Positions 1-16,065 of a stretch of DNA of 64,000 nt are shown here, in pieces. The stretch is from Carya illinoinensis (Eukaryota > Streptophyta > Magnoliopsida > Fagales > Juglandaceae), in contig NC_056754.1 of the NCBI RefSeq assembly GCF_018687715.1, positions 20,703,001-20,767,000 on the forward strand. The letters are read 5' to 3'. Under the pieces are notes generated by a model that saw only the letters and a program-made list of their open reading frames with translations, was not told where the DNA came from and did not search any database. Within the stretch, counting starts at the first letter, position 1; every line of letters begins with the position of its first letter. A program made the position numbers and the translations under genes.

Positions 1-1172
1 GCCCCACTGCCTACGTCCTCGCCTCAAGCTACCCCTTGAGGATTCCCAAATTCACTATTCAACCTCCTTCAGGTGGAGATAGAAACCTGTTACACCTTTG
101 AACAACACCGCTGCAAAGGATCCGTGTAGAACACTCTCTACACTTGCAATCACCTTACACGTGGTGATTCAACTATTCCCTGTGTAGAATACTTTCTACA
201 CACACAAGGGTTATACACACCATTTTTCTGATACAAAAGCTGATAGTGGGTAGGTTATCAGAAAACACTCCTTAACGAGTGAAATAAGAACAATACAGCG
301 CAAGCTATATCTCTCAAAATGAACAAGGATTAAGGCTCAATGTTTAGAAAAGAGAGAATGAAAGCTTTGAATGAATGTTGTATGCTCTTGGTGTTGTGAA
401 TGTGAAGCTCTCAAATGATCTATTTATAGGCATATGAGACTTCATATTCAAATTTAAAAAGATTCACATGTCAAAGACAACATCATTCACTTTTTCAAAA
501 AATTCAAATAAAAGGTTCTTCTTTTTCAATTGTCAAAGACAACATCATTCACTTTTTCAAAGAATTCAAATAAAAGGTTCTTCTTTCTCAATTGTCAAAG
601 ACAACATCATTCACTTTTTCAAAAAAATCAAACCTAATCTTTTACTTTTGGCATATGACAAAATGAGCACACTTTCATTTTCAAAAAATTCAAACCTAAT
701 CTTTTACTTTTTGTATAAGTCTAAAAAAGCATCAATCACTTTTGAAAATATTCAAATAAAACATGCACATGTGAAAGATGACAATCAATCATCTTTAATA
801 TTTTCAAAGTTCAACCCTTTAATCAAGGCATGCACATGCAAAAGATGACAATCAATCATCTTTCAAAATTTTCAAATTTAATTTTCAAAAATATTCATGC
901 ACATGTGGAAAATGTAGTTTAATGCTTTATGATAAAATATTAATTTTGAGCATTAATCCTAATTTCGAATTTTGAAGAGATTTACAACATTACTCTATAA
1001 TTTTAATGTGAACTTGTTCCCTTCTTGCTCATGCTTGTTTCCTTGATGTGCTTGACTCCATTGTGTAGACAACTTGAGCTTGAGACTTCTTTATTCTTTG
1101 AATTCATTTGTTATCATCAAAATCCATGTGTAGATTTATAATCACATGAAACTTGAAATCTTGAGTTCAACA
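1..1172 (-). mobile_element. LTR of a Ty1/copia (SIRE-like) retrotransposon, cut by window start
   Basis: This stretch is the sister of the complete solo LTR at 49481-50818. Base 1 corresponds to about 49648, and similarity runs to the terminal CA at 1171-1172. Read on the minus strand it begins TGTTGAACTC and carries the 'GATGATAACAAA' type motif common near the start of SIRE-class copia LTRs (family knowledge). Beyond 1172 there is a short TA run and no polypurine tract, so it is either a solo LTR or a 5' LTR whose internal part lies outside the window. A 126-codon frame at 468-848 falls in A/T-rich near-repeats of the LTR and is not a gene. Confidence 0.75.
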
Positions 1173-1675
1173 TATATATATATATATCAAAAGTAGAAAG
1201 CTTGAAAAGGGGGGGAATTAGATGGAGGAAATTCTTATGGTGAATCACTTTTAAATCATGCTTTTAGTAAAATATGTGAGGGAAAAAGAAAAAGAAAAAG
1301 AAAAATTTTAGGCAAAGAAATTAGGATTATGTCTATATAGAGTTATAAAAAAATTATCTTATAAATTAACGGGGATGGATGCAAGATATTATATTTATTT
1401 TACACAAAAAAAAAAATTACAATTTAATGTACGGCGTTTAAGCCACGCCAATTTGTAAATTAGGTTTTTATAGTTCTCTCTATTGATGAAAGAAGCATTT
1501 CTTGATAAAGAAGCCTCTAAAATCATAGATCCTACTTAGTTTGAGTATATCAAACCCTAATCATAAGCATATCATGTAACATGTTAATATCAGAACATAA
1601 AGCATTCGCAATTTCTACAAAAAGAAGTCTAATTAAAATAAACAACTTTTCAGAGAGACATTTTGGTGGTAATTT

Positions 1676-1818
1676 TACTCAGGTAATCAAATGTCAACCA
1701 CCAAGTTGAGCGATGAGGCTAACATCTGTAAATAGATGGAAAGTTGAACATTACATGCCCCAAATGATTTTTGGCCATTTACGTACAAGTTGGTGATTGA
1801 CATTTGATTACTTGAGTG
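1676..1818. repeat. Imperfect inverted repeat (foldback or small MITE)
   Basis: Arms 1681-1708 and 1786-1813 are inverted copies matching at 25 of 28 positions. With a few flanking bases (ACTCA/TGAGT) each arm extends to about 33 nt, with a loop of roughly 77 nt. No coding potential. It could be a foldback element, a short MITE or a hairpin RNA precursor; the sequence alone does not decide. Confidence 0.6.
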
Positions 1819-2108
1819 GGCAACCAAGGTGGTGACCTAACGCTGCCTTTGAAGCAGCCTTTAAAGACAAATTAAGAAATAAAAATGATAGCTTCAAAAA
1901 AAAAAAAGAAAAAGAAATGAAAATGATGGATACAAAATTCTTTTTATAATCTTTTATATAATTATGTTTTAAATAAAATATTTTAAAATATAATGGTATA
2001 AAAAATTATTAAAAAAATAACCGTATATCATTACTAAATTTGATAAAATAAAAACTCTATTTATTTATTTATGGATAATCCTTAAGTCATAGATGAAAGT
2101 TATTGAAA

Positions 2109-2294
2109 TCTGCCACCAATTTCCTTTTTTTATTTTATTTTTTTATTTATTGACTAAAGAATTATTTTTAAGGGATATTGTGAATTTTTTTTTATTAAAA
2201 ACAACCATTTAAAGATATAAAAAGAAAATGTATGAAAACAAAAACAAAAATAAAAATAAAATAAATAAATAAACTTACTCTATTCGGTGACCAC
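2109..2294. mobile_element. AT-rich MITE-like element, family C copy 1
   Basis: The internal sequence (ACTAAAGAATTATTTTTAAG then TTGTGAATTTTTTTT) is shared with 18907-19075 in reverse orientation and more weakly with 2483-2657. The ends carry a degenerate inverted motif (TGCCACCAAT left, ATTCGGTGACCAC right). The element has no open frame. Superfamily not assigned. Confidence 0.5.
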
Positions 2295-2482
2295 CTTCGG
2301 TCGAATTCATCTGTGGCGCTAGCAACTTCCTTTACTTATACACAAGCCCACTCCATCCTCGAGCCTGGAGAGCCTTTTACAAGAAACAAGGATGGAAAAC
2401 ATAGACGTTTGTGCAGAAAACACAGCAATCAACATCTGGTACAACGAAAATGCTAAGTTGCCCGTTTCCTATGCCCCTCAAA

Positions 2483-2657
2483 GTGACCGCTGGTCACAAA
2501 TATTTTTTTTTTATAATTTTTTTTTACTTAATGATTAAAGAAGTGATTTTAAGTGTATTGGTATTTTTTTTATATTTTTTAAAAATATTTAAATATATTA
2601 AAAAAATCTGAAAAGAAAAATGAAAAAACAAAAAAAAAAAAAACCGCTGTGCGGTCA
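2483..2657. mobile_element. AT-rich MITE-like element, family C copy 2
   Basis: Ends are GTGACCGC at the left and GCGGTCA at the right, in inverted orientation. The interior resembles copy 1 (AATGATTAAAGAAGTGATTTTAAG). It is very A/T-rich with homopolymer runs. Assignment to the same family is by eye. Confidence 0.4.
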
Positions 2658-3362
2658 AAAGGAGCGGTGCACTCTGGGCGGCAGAGTAGCACCGTCCCTG
2701 GTACAAGCATCTGCATCATTCATTTGTGATGGTTACGTGCATCAATTCCAGCATCGGAGTTTGTGCGACTTTCGCAGTTTCGTGTCCCCAAAAAATTGGT
2801 GCCAAAGGCATCATTTACCATGACTTCTTTTTCTTTTTCCTTCTATTTTTGTAACGAGCCATCTAGCCGAATTTTGACGTGCCATTTCGAGCCTCAACGT
2901 CACCTTCCAATTATATTGCATTTACATTTTATCGACAGGAACTTCCCTCCACAGTAAGAGCACATCATATTTTTATACAATATTTAATGTCAAAATTCTT
3001 ATAGTTCACAACATTAAATATTTTAAAGCTCATATATTGTATCTTATCTTAATTGCAAAACTTATGTTTGTAGACAATCTTAGTCAGGGCGCAAGTTTTT
3101 AGCGCTTTGAAAGTCGCCAAATTAAGGAAAATTTTAAATCGACTTTATGAATTGGGCATTTAGTTGTCAATCTATTATTGCTACATTTAAAATCTCGAAA
3201 CCAAAGAATGGAAAACAAAAAGGACTGTCTTTGCCACTAACTGCATCAAAAATCATGATCCCTCCTCCATGCAGAGCAGGTGGGAGTCGGACAAGGGGAA
3301 ATAGATTATGCTTTGTGTCATAAATTTCATGTCATGGCATCTGCACTAAGATGCTCAAAGTT

Positions 3363-8642
<5,280 letters not shown>

Positions 8643-9127
8643 TGTTATGTGTTCGAAAAGAGGAATGGTCCCGAGAGAGCGGGGAGGTTACTACTCAGTG
8701 AGCAGAGAAAAGTCTTGGAGTGTTTGCGTTGGGGTTTAGGGTTTTGACGCTGGGGGACTGGAGTGGGGGCTGGGGGCTGGCCAATGCAAGGATTACGTAT
8801 AATGCGTTTCCAACCTTTAGGCAGCATAGCTGGGCCTACTTTCAGTTTAGGCTTGGGCTTTGTTTTTCTTATTGGGTTTTTAAAAGGTCCATAACGACTC
8901 AAGATGTTGATGAATACTGAAATTTTGACAGGCACTCGTGTACTAAATAAGGATTTTTTATAATTCTTTTTCTTAAATATCTTTTAAAATTTAAAGAGAG
9001 AAACAAAATGTAGGCGCTATGCATTAAATACTATAGTATGATTTTAATGACAAAATGTTTTATTTCTCATACCGAATTAAAATTTTATTAAAATTCCCAA
9101 TTATCCACCATGAATTTTTAGTTCATA
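8643..9127 (-). promoter_or_regulatory. CPN60 promoter region with telo-box and site II motifs
   Basis: Upstream of the CPN60 start on the minus strand there is a telo-box (TTAGGGTTT on plus, 8736-8744) and two site II-type TGGGCY elements (8831-8836 and 8854-8859). In plants, telo-box plus site II (TCP-bound) combinations mark ribosomal-protein and mitochondrial-biogenesis genes. The stretch from 8935 to 9127 is AT-rich and shows nothing else. The transcription start is not determinable here. Confidence 0.5.
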
Positions 9128-11640
9128 ATGAAAAAAGAGGAGGCAAGGATAGACAAGAGTCAGTTGGAGGCTTTTAGGTGTGCTCTAGAAGAAAATCAAT
9201 TGCATCATCTAGGGTGGAAATGTGGTATGTTTACGTGGAGTAACAAGCAAGCATATGATAGTTTTATCAAGAAAATATTGGATAGACAAGTGGGCAACCT
9301 TTCTTGGAAATAATTGTACACAAATGTTAAACTTGTATGTATGGCAGCTAGATGCTCATATCACAAATCAACAATAATGTCAATGAGTAATGAGGTTCTA
9401 AGGCAAAATAAAAGAATGAGTTTGTTCAAGTTTGAAGCTAGATGGATAAAAGATGATGAGTGTGGGAAGATTGTTGATAAGGAATGGAGCTCAGGTTTCA
9501 CATCAATATTTTCCATGGAAAAATTTCAATCTACCATTAACAAGTGCAGTAAGGCTCTATCTAGTCGGGCTATCGGAGTAAGAGAAGGATTCAAGCAAGT
9601 GAAAAGGTTATAAGAGAAGTCAAAAGTTATCAAAAGTTTGCAAGAGATTGTAGGAGTACAAGATGTTGACCTAACTTAGAGACTACAGGATGAAGTTGGA
9701 CGTTTACTAGAACAAAAAGATATTAAATGGAGACTAAGTGCTAAAAGAAACTAGTACTAACATGTGGATAGAAACACAAAATATTTCCATGCATATGCCA
9801 CTCAAGAAAGAAGAAAAATTAGATTCTGTAGGTGAGAGATTCTCAGTCTAATCTTAGAACAGATCAAGTGGAAATACAAAATGCTTTCCAAGAACACTAT
9901 AGATGGATGTACCAACCAATCAACCCTACATTAGAGGTAAGAGAATAGTGTTTACTTCATGTACAAATGTGTGTATCAGATAAGATGAATGAGAGCTTGC
10001 AAAAGGTCTTCACCAGATTGGAGGTGGAGGAAGCATTGAACCAGAAGGCCTTCACTAGATGGATTTAGGTCTATTTTTATCTGTCACATTAAGATCTATA
10101 AGGTCTTCAACAATTCTTAACTTCTTAAATGGTGGGCAATTAGGCAGTGCTATTAATTCAACTTATATTGCCTTAATTCCAAACCTTAAGAGTCCAATGT
10201 GTTTTGGGGATTATCGACCCATAAATTTATACAATGTTTTGTACCAAACCATTGCAAAAACTTTTGCTAATAGGTTGAAAAAAGTATTGCCAAAAGTTAT
10301 TTCCCATAATCAAAGTACTTTCATTCTAGAAAGACTCATCACAGACAATATCATTTTAGCTTATGAAGCCTTATATATGATGAAAACTAGACACAAAGGC
10401 CAAGAAGGAAATATGACCTTAAAGTTAGACATGTCTAAGGCCTATGATAGAGTAGAGTGAGAGTATCTAAAAATAGTGATGAAAAAGTTTGGCTTTGAGA
10501 GAAGTGGATGGATTTAATCACACAGTGTCTGTTTTAGTGCAATATTCAATTTTAGTGAATGGATTGCCAAGTGATAAAATTATCCTTGTAAGGAATCTTA
10601 GGCAAGGATATCCTCTATCTCTTTATCTGTTCCTTTTATACGCAAAAGGGCTTAGTTCCATGGTCAATAATGCTGAAAGAAATGGTAATATAAATGGAGT
10701 ATCTGTAGCAAGAGGAGGAACCAGTATCATTCATCTATTGTTTTTGTAGATGATTGCTTACTTTTCTGTAAATCCAATATGAAGGAGTAGAGATATGTAG
10801 AGCAAATGTTGGATGAATATGAATTTGCATCAAGACAAAGGTTAAATTTGCATAAAACTTCTATCTATTTTAACTCAAACACTAGGCTAGTAGTAAGAGA
10901 CTAGATTGCTAAAGAAACAAGTGCAAGAGTTTGTGGGGGTTTTAAGAAATATCTAGAATTTCCTATAGTGGTTGAAAGATCAAAATATAATTCTTTTACG
11001 GGGATTAAAGAAAGAGTTTGGGATAGAATCAATAATTGGAAGAACCACTTTCTTTCTCACGTAGATAAAGAGATCTTTACCAAAGCTGTGATACAAGCAA
11101 ACAATCTCCACATATGCAAAAATCAGGTAATAATTTTTTTAAAGTAAATTGGGATGCAACTCTAGATGAGAGAAATTCAAAGATGGGAGCTGGAGTGGTT
11201 ATCAGAAACTGGGAAGGAGATCAAATTGCAACTTTATGCAAGCCTCAATTTTTTGTTTCGCATCCAGTAATAGCATAAATTAATGCTCTATGGAGAGCTA
11301 CAAATTTTTGCATGGAGATTGGTTTAAATCAAGTCATATTTGAAGGGGATACTTTATATGTGATAAATGATTTTCAATGGCCTGAGAAGAACTGGTCATG
11401 GAATGACCAACTTAATTAAGGACATCAAAACAATTCTCAAATACAGTGTAGATTGTAGGATCAGAATACACCAAGAGAATAGAATAATGCTACTCATCAA
11501 GTGGCTAAACTAGCATTATTATGTGAAGATGAGTCAGTTTGGTTAGAAGAGGGTCCGGATTTTATTAAGAGATGAAAGCATTGTAATGATTGATCTTTTT
11601 CTAATTAATGAAGAAAGTATTGATTTAAAAATTAATAATA
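9128..11640 (+). pseudogene. Decayed LINE (L1-type) with RT and RNase H remnants
   Basis: Plus-strand non-LTR retrotransposon relic, broken by stops and frameshifts. Recognisable parts in order: the C-terminal part of the apurinic endonuclease (about 9128-9310, with GMFTWSNK); the linker (9314-9613); reverse transcriptase motifs (10059-10460, including YRPINLYNVLYQTIAKT and LKLDMSKAYDRVE); the RT active site as a VDDCLLF frame near 10747; and a C-terminal RNase H (about 11130-11570, with VNWDATLDE and VIFEGDTL). The endonuclease N terminus and the zinc-knuckle region between RT and RNase H are not visible. An A-rich 3' end lies near 11600-11640. It is not functional. Confidence 0.85.
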
Positions 11641-11644
11641 AAAT

Positions 11645-11734
11645 AAGAAAAATACTTTAACCATAAATAGATTACATAAAAGTAATTTCATAAACTAATG
11701 TAACTTTATGTGGTTCCTTAAATTGTAAAGTTAC
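11645..11734. mobile_element. Left half of a MITE (family B) split by a copia insertion
   Basis: The sequence begins TACTTTAACCATAAATAG and matches the left half of the family B MITE at 46675-46858. Its right half resumes at 17758 after the copia element. The last five bases, GTTAC (11730-11734), are repeated at 17758-17762 as the target duplication. Confidence 0.7.
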
Positions 11735-12090
11735 TATAAGAAAGCACAACGGAAAATACTTTAAGCACAGCTTACTAAGTTGCTCCACAAGTTTATCTAG
11801 TCTAGCAAATCTCAAGTGTCTCCCTTTAATGGCGAAGTGTACTATGCAGTGTAAATTAGAGTAACACTCAATAAATCTACAGCCTCAATACTATTTCAAG
11901 ATAGAACAAAATAAGAAAGAAACCAAATGAGGGGAGTTATATATAGCTTAAGGTCAGTCATCACTTTTCCATTTAAATGGCAGTAACACATGACCTAAAA
12001 CCTATGCATTACATGTTAAAGCCATGTAACTTTGCTTGTAACGCATAAGAGGGGAGGAGTCTACCCACGTGGGTGCCCCTCCATCCAACA
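11735..12090 (-). repeat. 3' LTR of the copia element
   Basis: Similar over its length to 16196-16570. It carries the shared inner blocks CACAACGGAAAATAC, TTTAAATGGCAGTAACAC and the end CATCCAACA. Its first bases are TATAAG instead of TGTAAG. Confidence 0.8.
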
Positions 12091-13154
12091 TCTCTCGCTT
12101 GCATACAGTGGGTATGATCCCAAATCTACATCTCTCTAATTTTCTCAATCTTGTTCATACAAGTAAATAAGTCGTGCGACCACCAAGCGCATCTATAAAA
12201 GAAAGGTGAGAGTACTACACCAAATCTCTCCCTAAGAAGACCAGCATAATAACATCCCTAAACGTCTTGTCATGTCCTAGACTCATTCAATCGCATTAGA
12301 TCAAGCATTTTCAAATCCTCTCGAGTTAAAAGAACTCACAACAATGCTTGATTCCCTCCAAATCTATTCAATGTGTTTATAACCTTAGTCGCTACCAATG
12401 TATAGCGTCATAGTTCGACGTCAGCAAACGCCATCGAAGATACAATATTGAATGGTCTTTCTTATGCCCTCATGTCATTCAACTTTAGTCGAACCATTTT
12501 CCCAGCAATGCCTCTTTAGATCGTATCATTAATGGCCATAGACAACATGCCAAAGTAGCAAAAATCATAACCTCCATCTTATGACATAGTCAAAAGTATA
12601 TAAATGACACTTAAAAATCTGAGACTAACACAATGAGAAAGAAGGGAACCATATACTCATTTGGTCGAATAAGCACATGTAGTATAAAGACATACTACAT
12701 TGGATTTATCTTCCTCAAAGAGCATATGTCTATATCAACATTGTACAAATCTTAGTCTAGCCACTCATTAATCATCTAATAGGAGTTCTTCCATTTGCTC
12801 GCCTCCAAGGCATCAAAGAGAATCTTGCATCTGGTTAATCACAGGCTAAATGGATGGTAGGGTAACCCATGCATAGTCCTCTTAATAGACCTCTTAGCTT
12901 CCACTAAGACGAAATATTTTTGTGTCAACCAACTTATCCCTTTGGACAAGTACCTAGGGACACAATGTGTCTCATCTCTACTCGCTACTCAAGCACAAGA
13001 TGCGATCGCTCGTATGAGTGAATCGATTTAAGCTTGTTGACATATCTTGTGTGTGTATTAAAAAAAATACGATAAAGGGAAGAACTGAATCATATTACAT
13101 TAATATCCCAAAGGAAAGTTTACATCTCAATGTCACTTGAAACATAAATTACAT
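12091..13154 (-). other. Non-coding 3' internal region of the copia element
   Basis: About 1 kb between the end of RNase H and the 3' LTR. No open frame of note and no recognised domain. It may be the element's own 3' untranslated part or an old insertion. No clear polypurine tract is seen next to the LTR at 12091. Confidence 0.4.
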
Positions 13155-15900
13155 TTACAATCTACATAATCCTAAATTCCTAACATAAACCTTAAAAACA
13201 TCTCTTGCTATAAGCTTTGTTAAAGGATCAGCAATTATGTGACTCGTAGAAAGGTGTTTCAAGACTACTTCTTTTTGCATTACCATGTCTCTGATGTAGT
13301 GAAATATGATATCTATGTGTTTGGATCTTCCATGATACTTTAAGCCCTTAGCATATGCGAGAGCTGTCACGCTATCGCAAAATATCGTCACTGATCTGAA
13401 GTATTTGTGCCAATGTCTAAATGCTTGAGGAACCTCCGTAACCAAACAGCTTCTTGAACTGCTGTAGAACAAGTTATGTATTCTACCTAGTTATAAAGAT
13501 ATTAGCAGAAAGATATACCCAGTAGTTGATTTGTGCTCATCTAGGTCACTGCCCCAATTAGCATCACTGTAACCTCTTAGCTCCAAATCTGAATCCTGAT
13601 ATCACAACACATAATCCACAGTTCCCTTGAAATATCTCAAAATCTTCTTGGCTAATTTCTAGTGAGCCAATTCGGGGTTAGATTAGAATCTACTTACCAA
13701 GCCAACTGCATAACATATGTTTGGTCGGGTACACATCATTGCATACATCAGGCTACCCACAGCACTAGCAAAAAGGATAGGGGACATCTTTTCCATTTCT
13801 TGAGTCTCAGGACACAGCTCTTTGGACAAACTCTTGCTTCTTATAATGGGGGTGTCAATGGGTTTACATTCACTCATTTGGAAATGCTTGAAAACTTTCT
13901 TTATGTAAGTTTTTTGGGACAAACACAAAATTTTCTTGGAGCGATCTCTATAGATCTTAACTCCCAGAATGTATTTTGCCTCACCCATATCATTTATCTC
14001 AAAATTGAAGGATAAACACTTTTTTGTGCCAACTATCAACCCTTTGTCATTTCCAGCTAGTAGTATGTCGTCAATATACAATGATAACATAATGAAACTC
14101 TTTTTAAACCTTTTGACATAGACACAATGGTCCTCCGTTATCATCGTAAACCCATTTGAGAGAATAGTTCCATGAAATCTGAGATACCATTGTCTAAATT
14201 ATTGCTTTAAGCCATATATAGATCATTTGAGCTTGCACACCTTGCGCTCTTGACCTTTGACCACAAAGCCATTGGGTTGATCCATATAGATCTTCTCATC
14301 TGGTTCTCTATTAAGAAATACTATCTTAACGTCCATCTGGTAGAGTTCCAAATTCATGGATGCTACTACAGCAGGAATCAAGTGAATGGAGGCCAACCTC
14401 ACCACTGGTGAAAATGTTTCTCATAGTCTATACCCTTCTGTTGGGTATATTCTTTCGCCACTAAGCGAGTTTTGTACGTTTCTATTGATCTATCTGACTT
14501 GTGCTTAACCTTTAGGACCCATTTTTTCCCAATAGCCTTGTGCCTTGATGATAGATCTACCAAATCCCAGATTTGGTTAGTCCTCATAGACTTTATCTCA
14601 TCATTTAATGCTTTCATCCACTCATCTTTAGTAGAAGATGAGAGAGCCTAATTAATTATCCTAGCCTCATCATCATCTTGCAGAGCTATCATAAAAGCTT
14701 CTCATTCAATCTCAAAACGACGATAGGGAACACTTTCACATGTACTTTTACGCAGTTGAGATGGTTGTGGTTGATGTACAAGTGTTGTGCTCCCATTTGG
14801 AGACCAATCATTCTCACAATTTGTAGGAGATTGAGGAATTTCTTCCTCATTCTCAACTAAATTCCTTGGAGCACTTTCCTCTTGAGCCAATCTCATGGAG
14901 CTCTAAATTCCTATCAACCTCACATTTACTTAGAAACTCATCTTAAATGAAATCCACATCCCGTGACTCAATCTCAGTCACACTTTCATCAAATTGTTCA
15001 CCTATTAACACACACCCTTTAGGATGTTTTGAGTATCTTATAAAGATACACTTAATTTCTCTAGGGCCTAACTTCCCACATTTATGAGAAACATCATGAA
15101 CAAAACCTGTTGAACCCCATGACCGCAAGTTACTCAAATTGGGTTTCTCGTCGGTCTATAATTCATATGGTGTGGAAGATATTGATTTGGAGGGCACTCC
15201 ATTAAGAATGTAGGCAGCAGTCAAAAGTAAATTCTAAAAAAAAAAATTGGTAGGTTTGTTTGCGCCATCATTGATCTAACCATCTCAAGCAGCGTTCGAT
15301 TTCTTCTTTATGCCACACCATTTTGCTGTAGCGCTTGGCATCGTCAACTGTCTTTTAATTATTTTTTCATCACAGAGCCTTTTAAATTATTCAAAGAGAT
15401 ATTCTCATTCTCGGTCAGTTCTTAGAGCTCTTAAGCTCTTGTCTTACTAATTCTCAAACATTCTGAGATATCACTTAAAGCACTCAAATGCTTCAAACTT
15501 ATGGGAGATTAAATAAACATAACCATAACGTAAAAAGTCATCTAAAATGTGATGAAATAGACCCCTCCATGTCTTGCCCTCACACTCATTGGACCACAGA
15601 TGTCTAAATTGACTAATTACAATAAAAAAGATGCCCTAGTGGCTTTTCAAAACGGTTTTCTCTTGACTTTTTCCATTAGACAATATTCAGATGTGGGCAA
15701 GATAACCTTAGCGAGATTGCCTATCAGATCTTCTCTAACTAATCGGGTCATTCTATCTTGCCCTATATGACCAAGCCTAGCATGTCATTTATATGAATTT
15801 AAATTATCAGATGCAGAAAGAAAAGTAACAGATTCATTCATATTTGAATAATCTAAATCCAATATCATAAAATCTATGTGGTACTTGCAGCGCCACAATG
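13155..15900 (-). pseudogene. Copia pol remnant: integrase, reverse transcriptase, RNase H
   Basis: Reading on the minus strand the order is GAG-pre-integrase (about 15870-15640, HARLGHIGQDR), integrase core and C-terminal part (about 15600-14943), reverse transcriptase (14617-13683, with the active-site box YIDDILLAG near 14080-14055) and RNase H (13472-13155, with IADPLTK). The order INT-RT-RH is diagnostic of Ty1/copia. Many stops and frameshifts make it non-functional. The expected gag and most of the protease, which should lie above 15900, are missing: only about 300 nt separate the pre-integrase domain from the primer-binding site. Confidence 0.85.
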
Positions 15901-16065
15901 GTGCACACTACACCACCTCCAGCAGCTGTCATAGATGGGCTAAGTCCATCTAATACAACTCTTTTGCTGCTTATGGCGGCTCAACCCAGATGATTTTTTT
16001 TAAAAAAAAAAACTTAAGACGTAGAACTAGTGCGATGGAGTTTTCAAAAAAAAACAAAACTTTGC

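Larger units (their letters stand above)
1173..3362. other. Intergenic region downstream of CPN60
   Basis: AT-rich DNA with no recognisable gene. It contains a TA run (1173-1187), an imperfect inverted repeat (1676-1818) and two AT-rich non-autonomous elements (about 2109-2294 and 2483-2657). The 3' UTR and poly(A) region of CPN60 should lie just below 3363. Small open frames at 2411-2957 run through poly-T/poly-A and look like chance frames. Confidence 0.6.

Noticed and set aside
468..848. 126-codon frame at the left edge
   Set aside because: It lies in internal near-repeats of the LTR and has a counterpart, broken, at 50064-50371.
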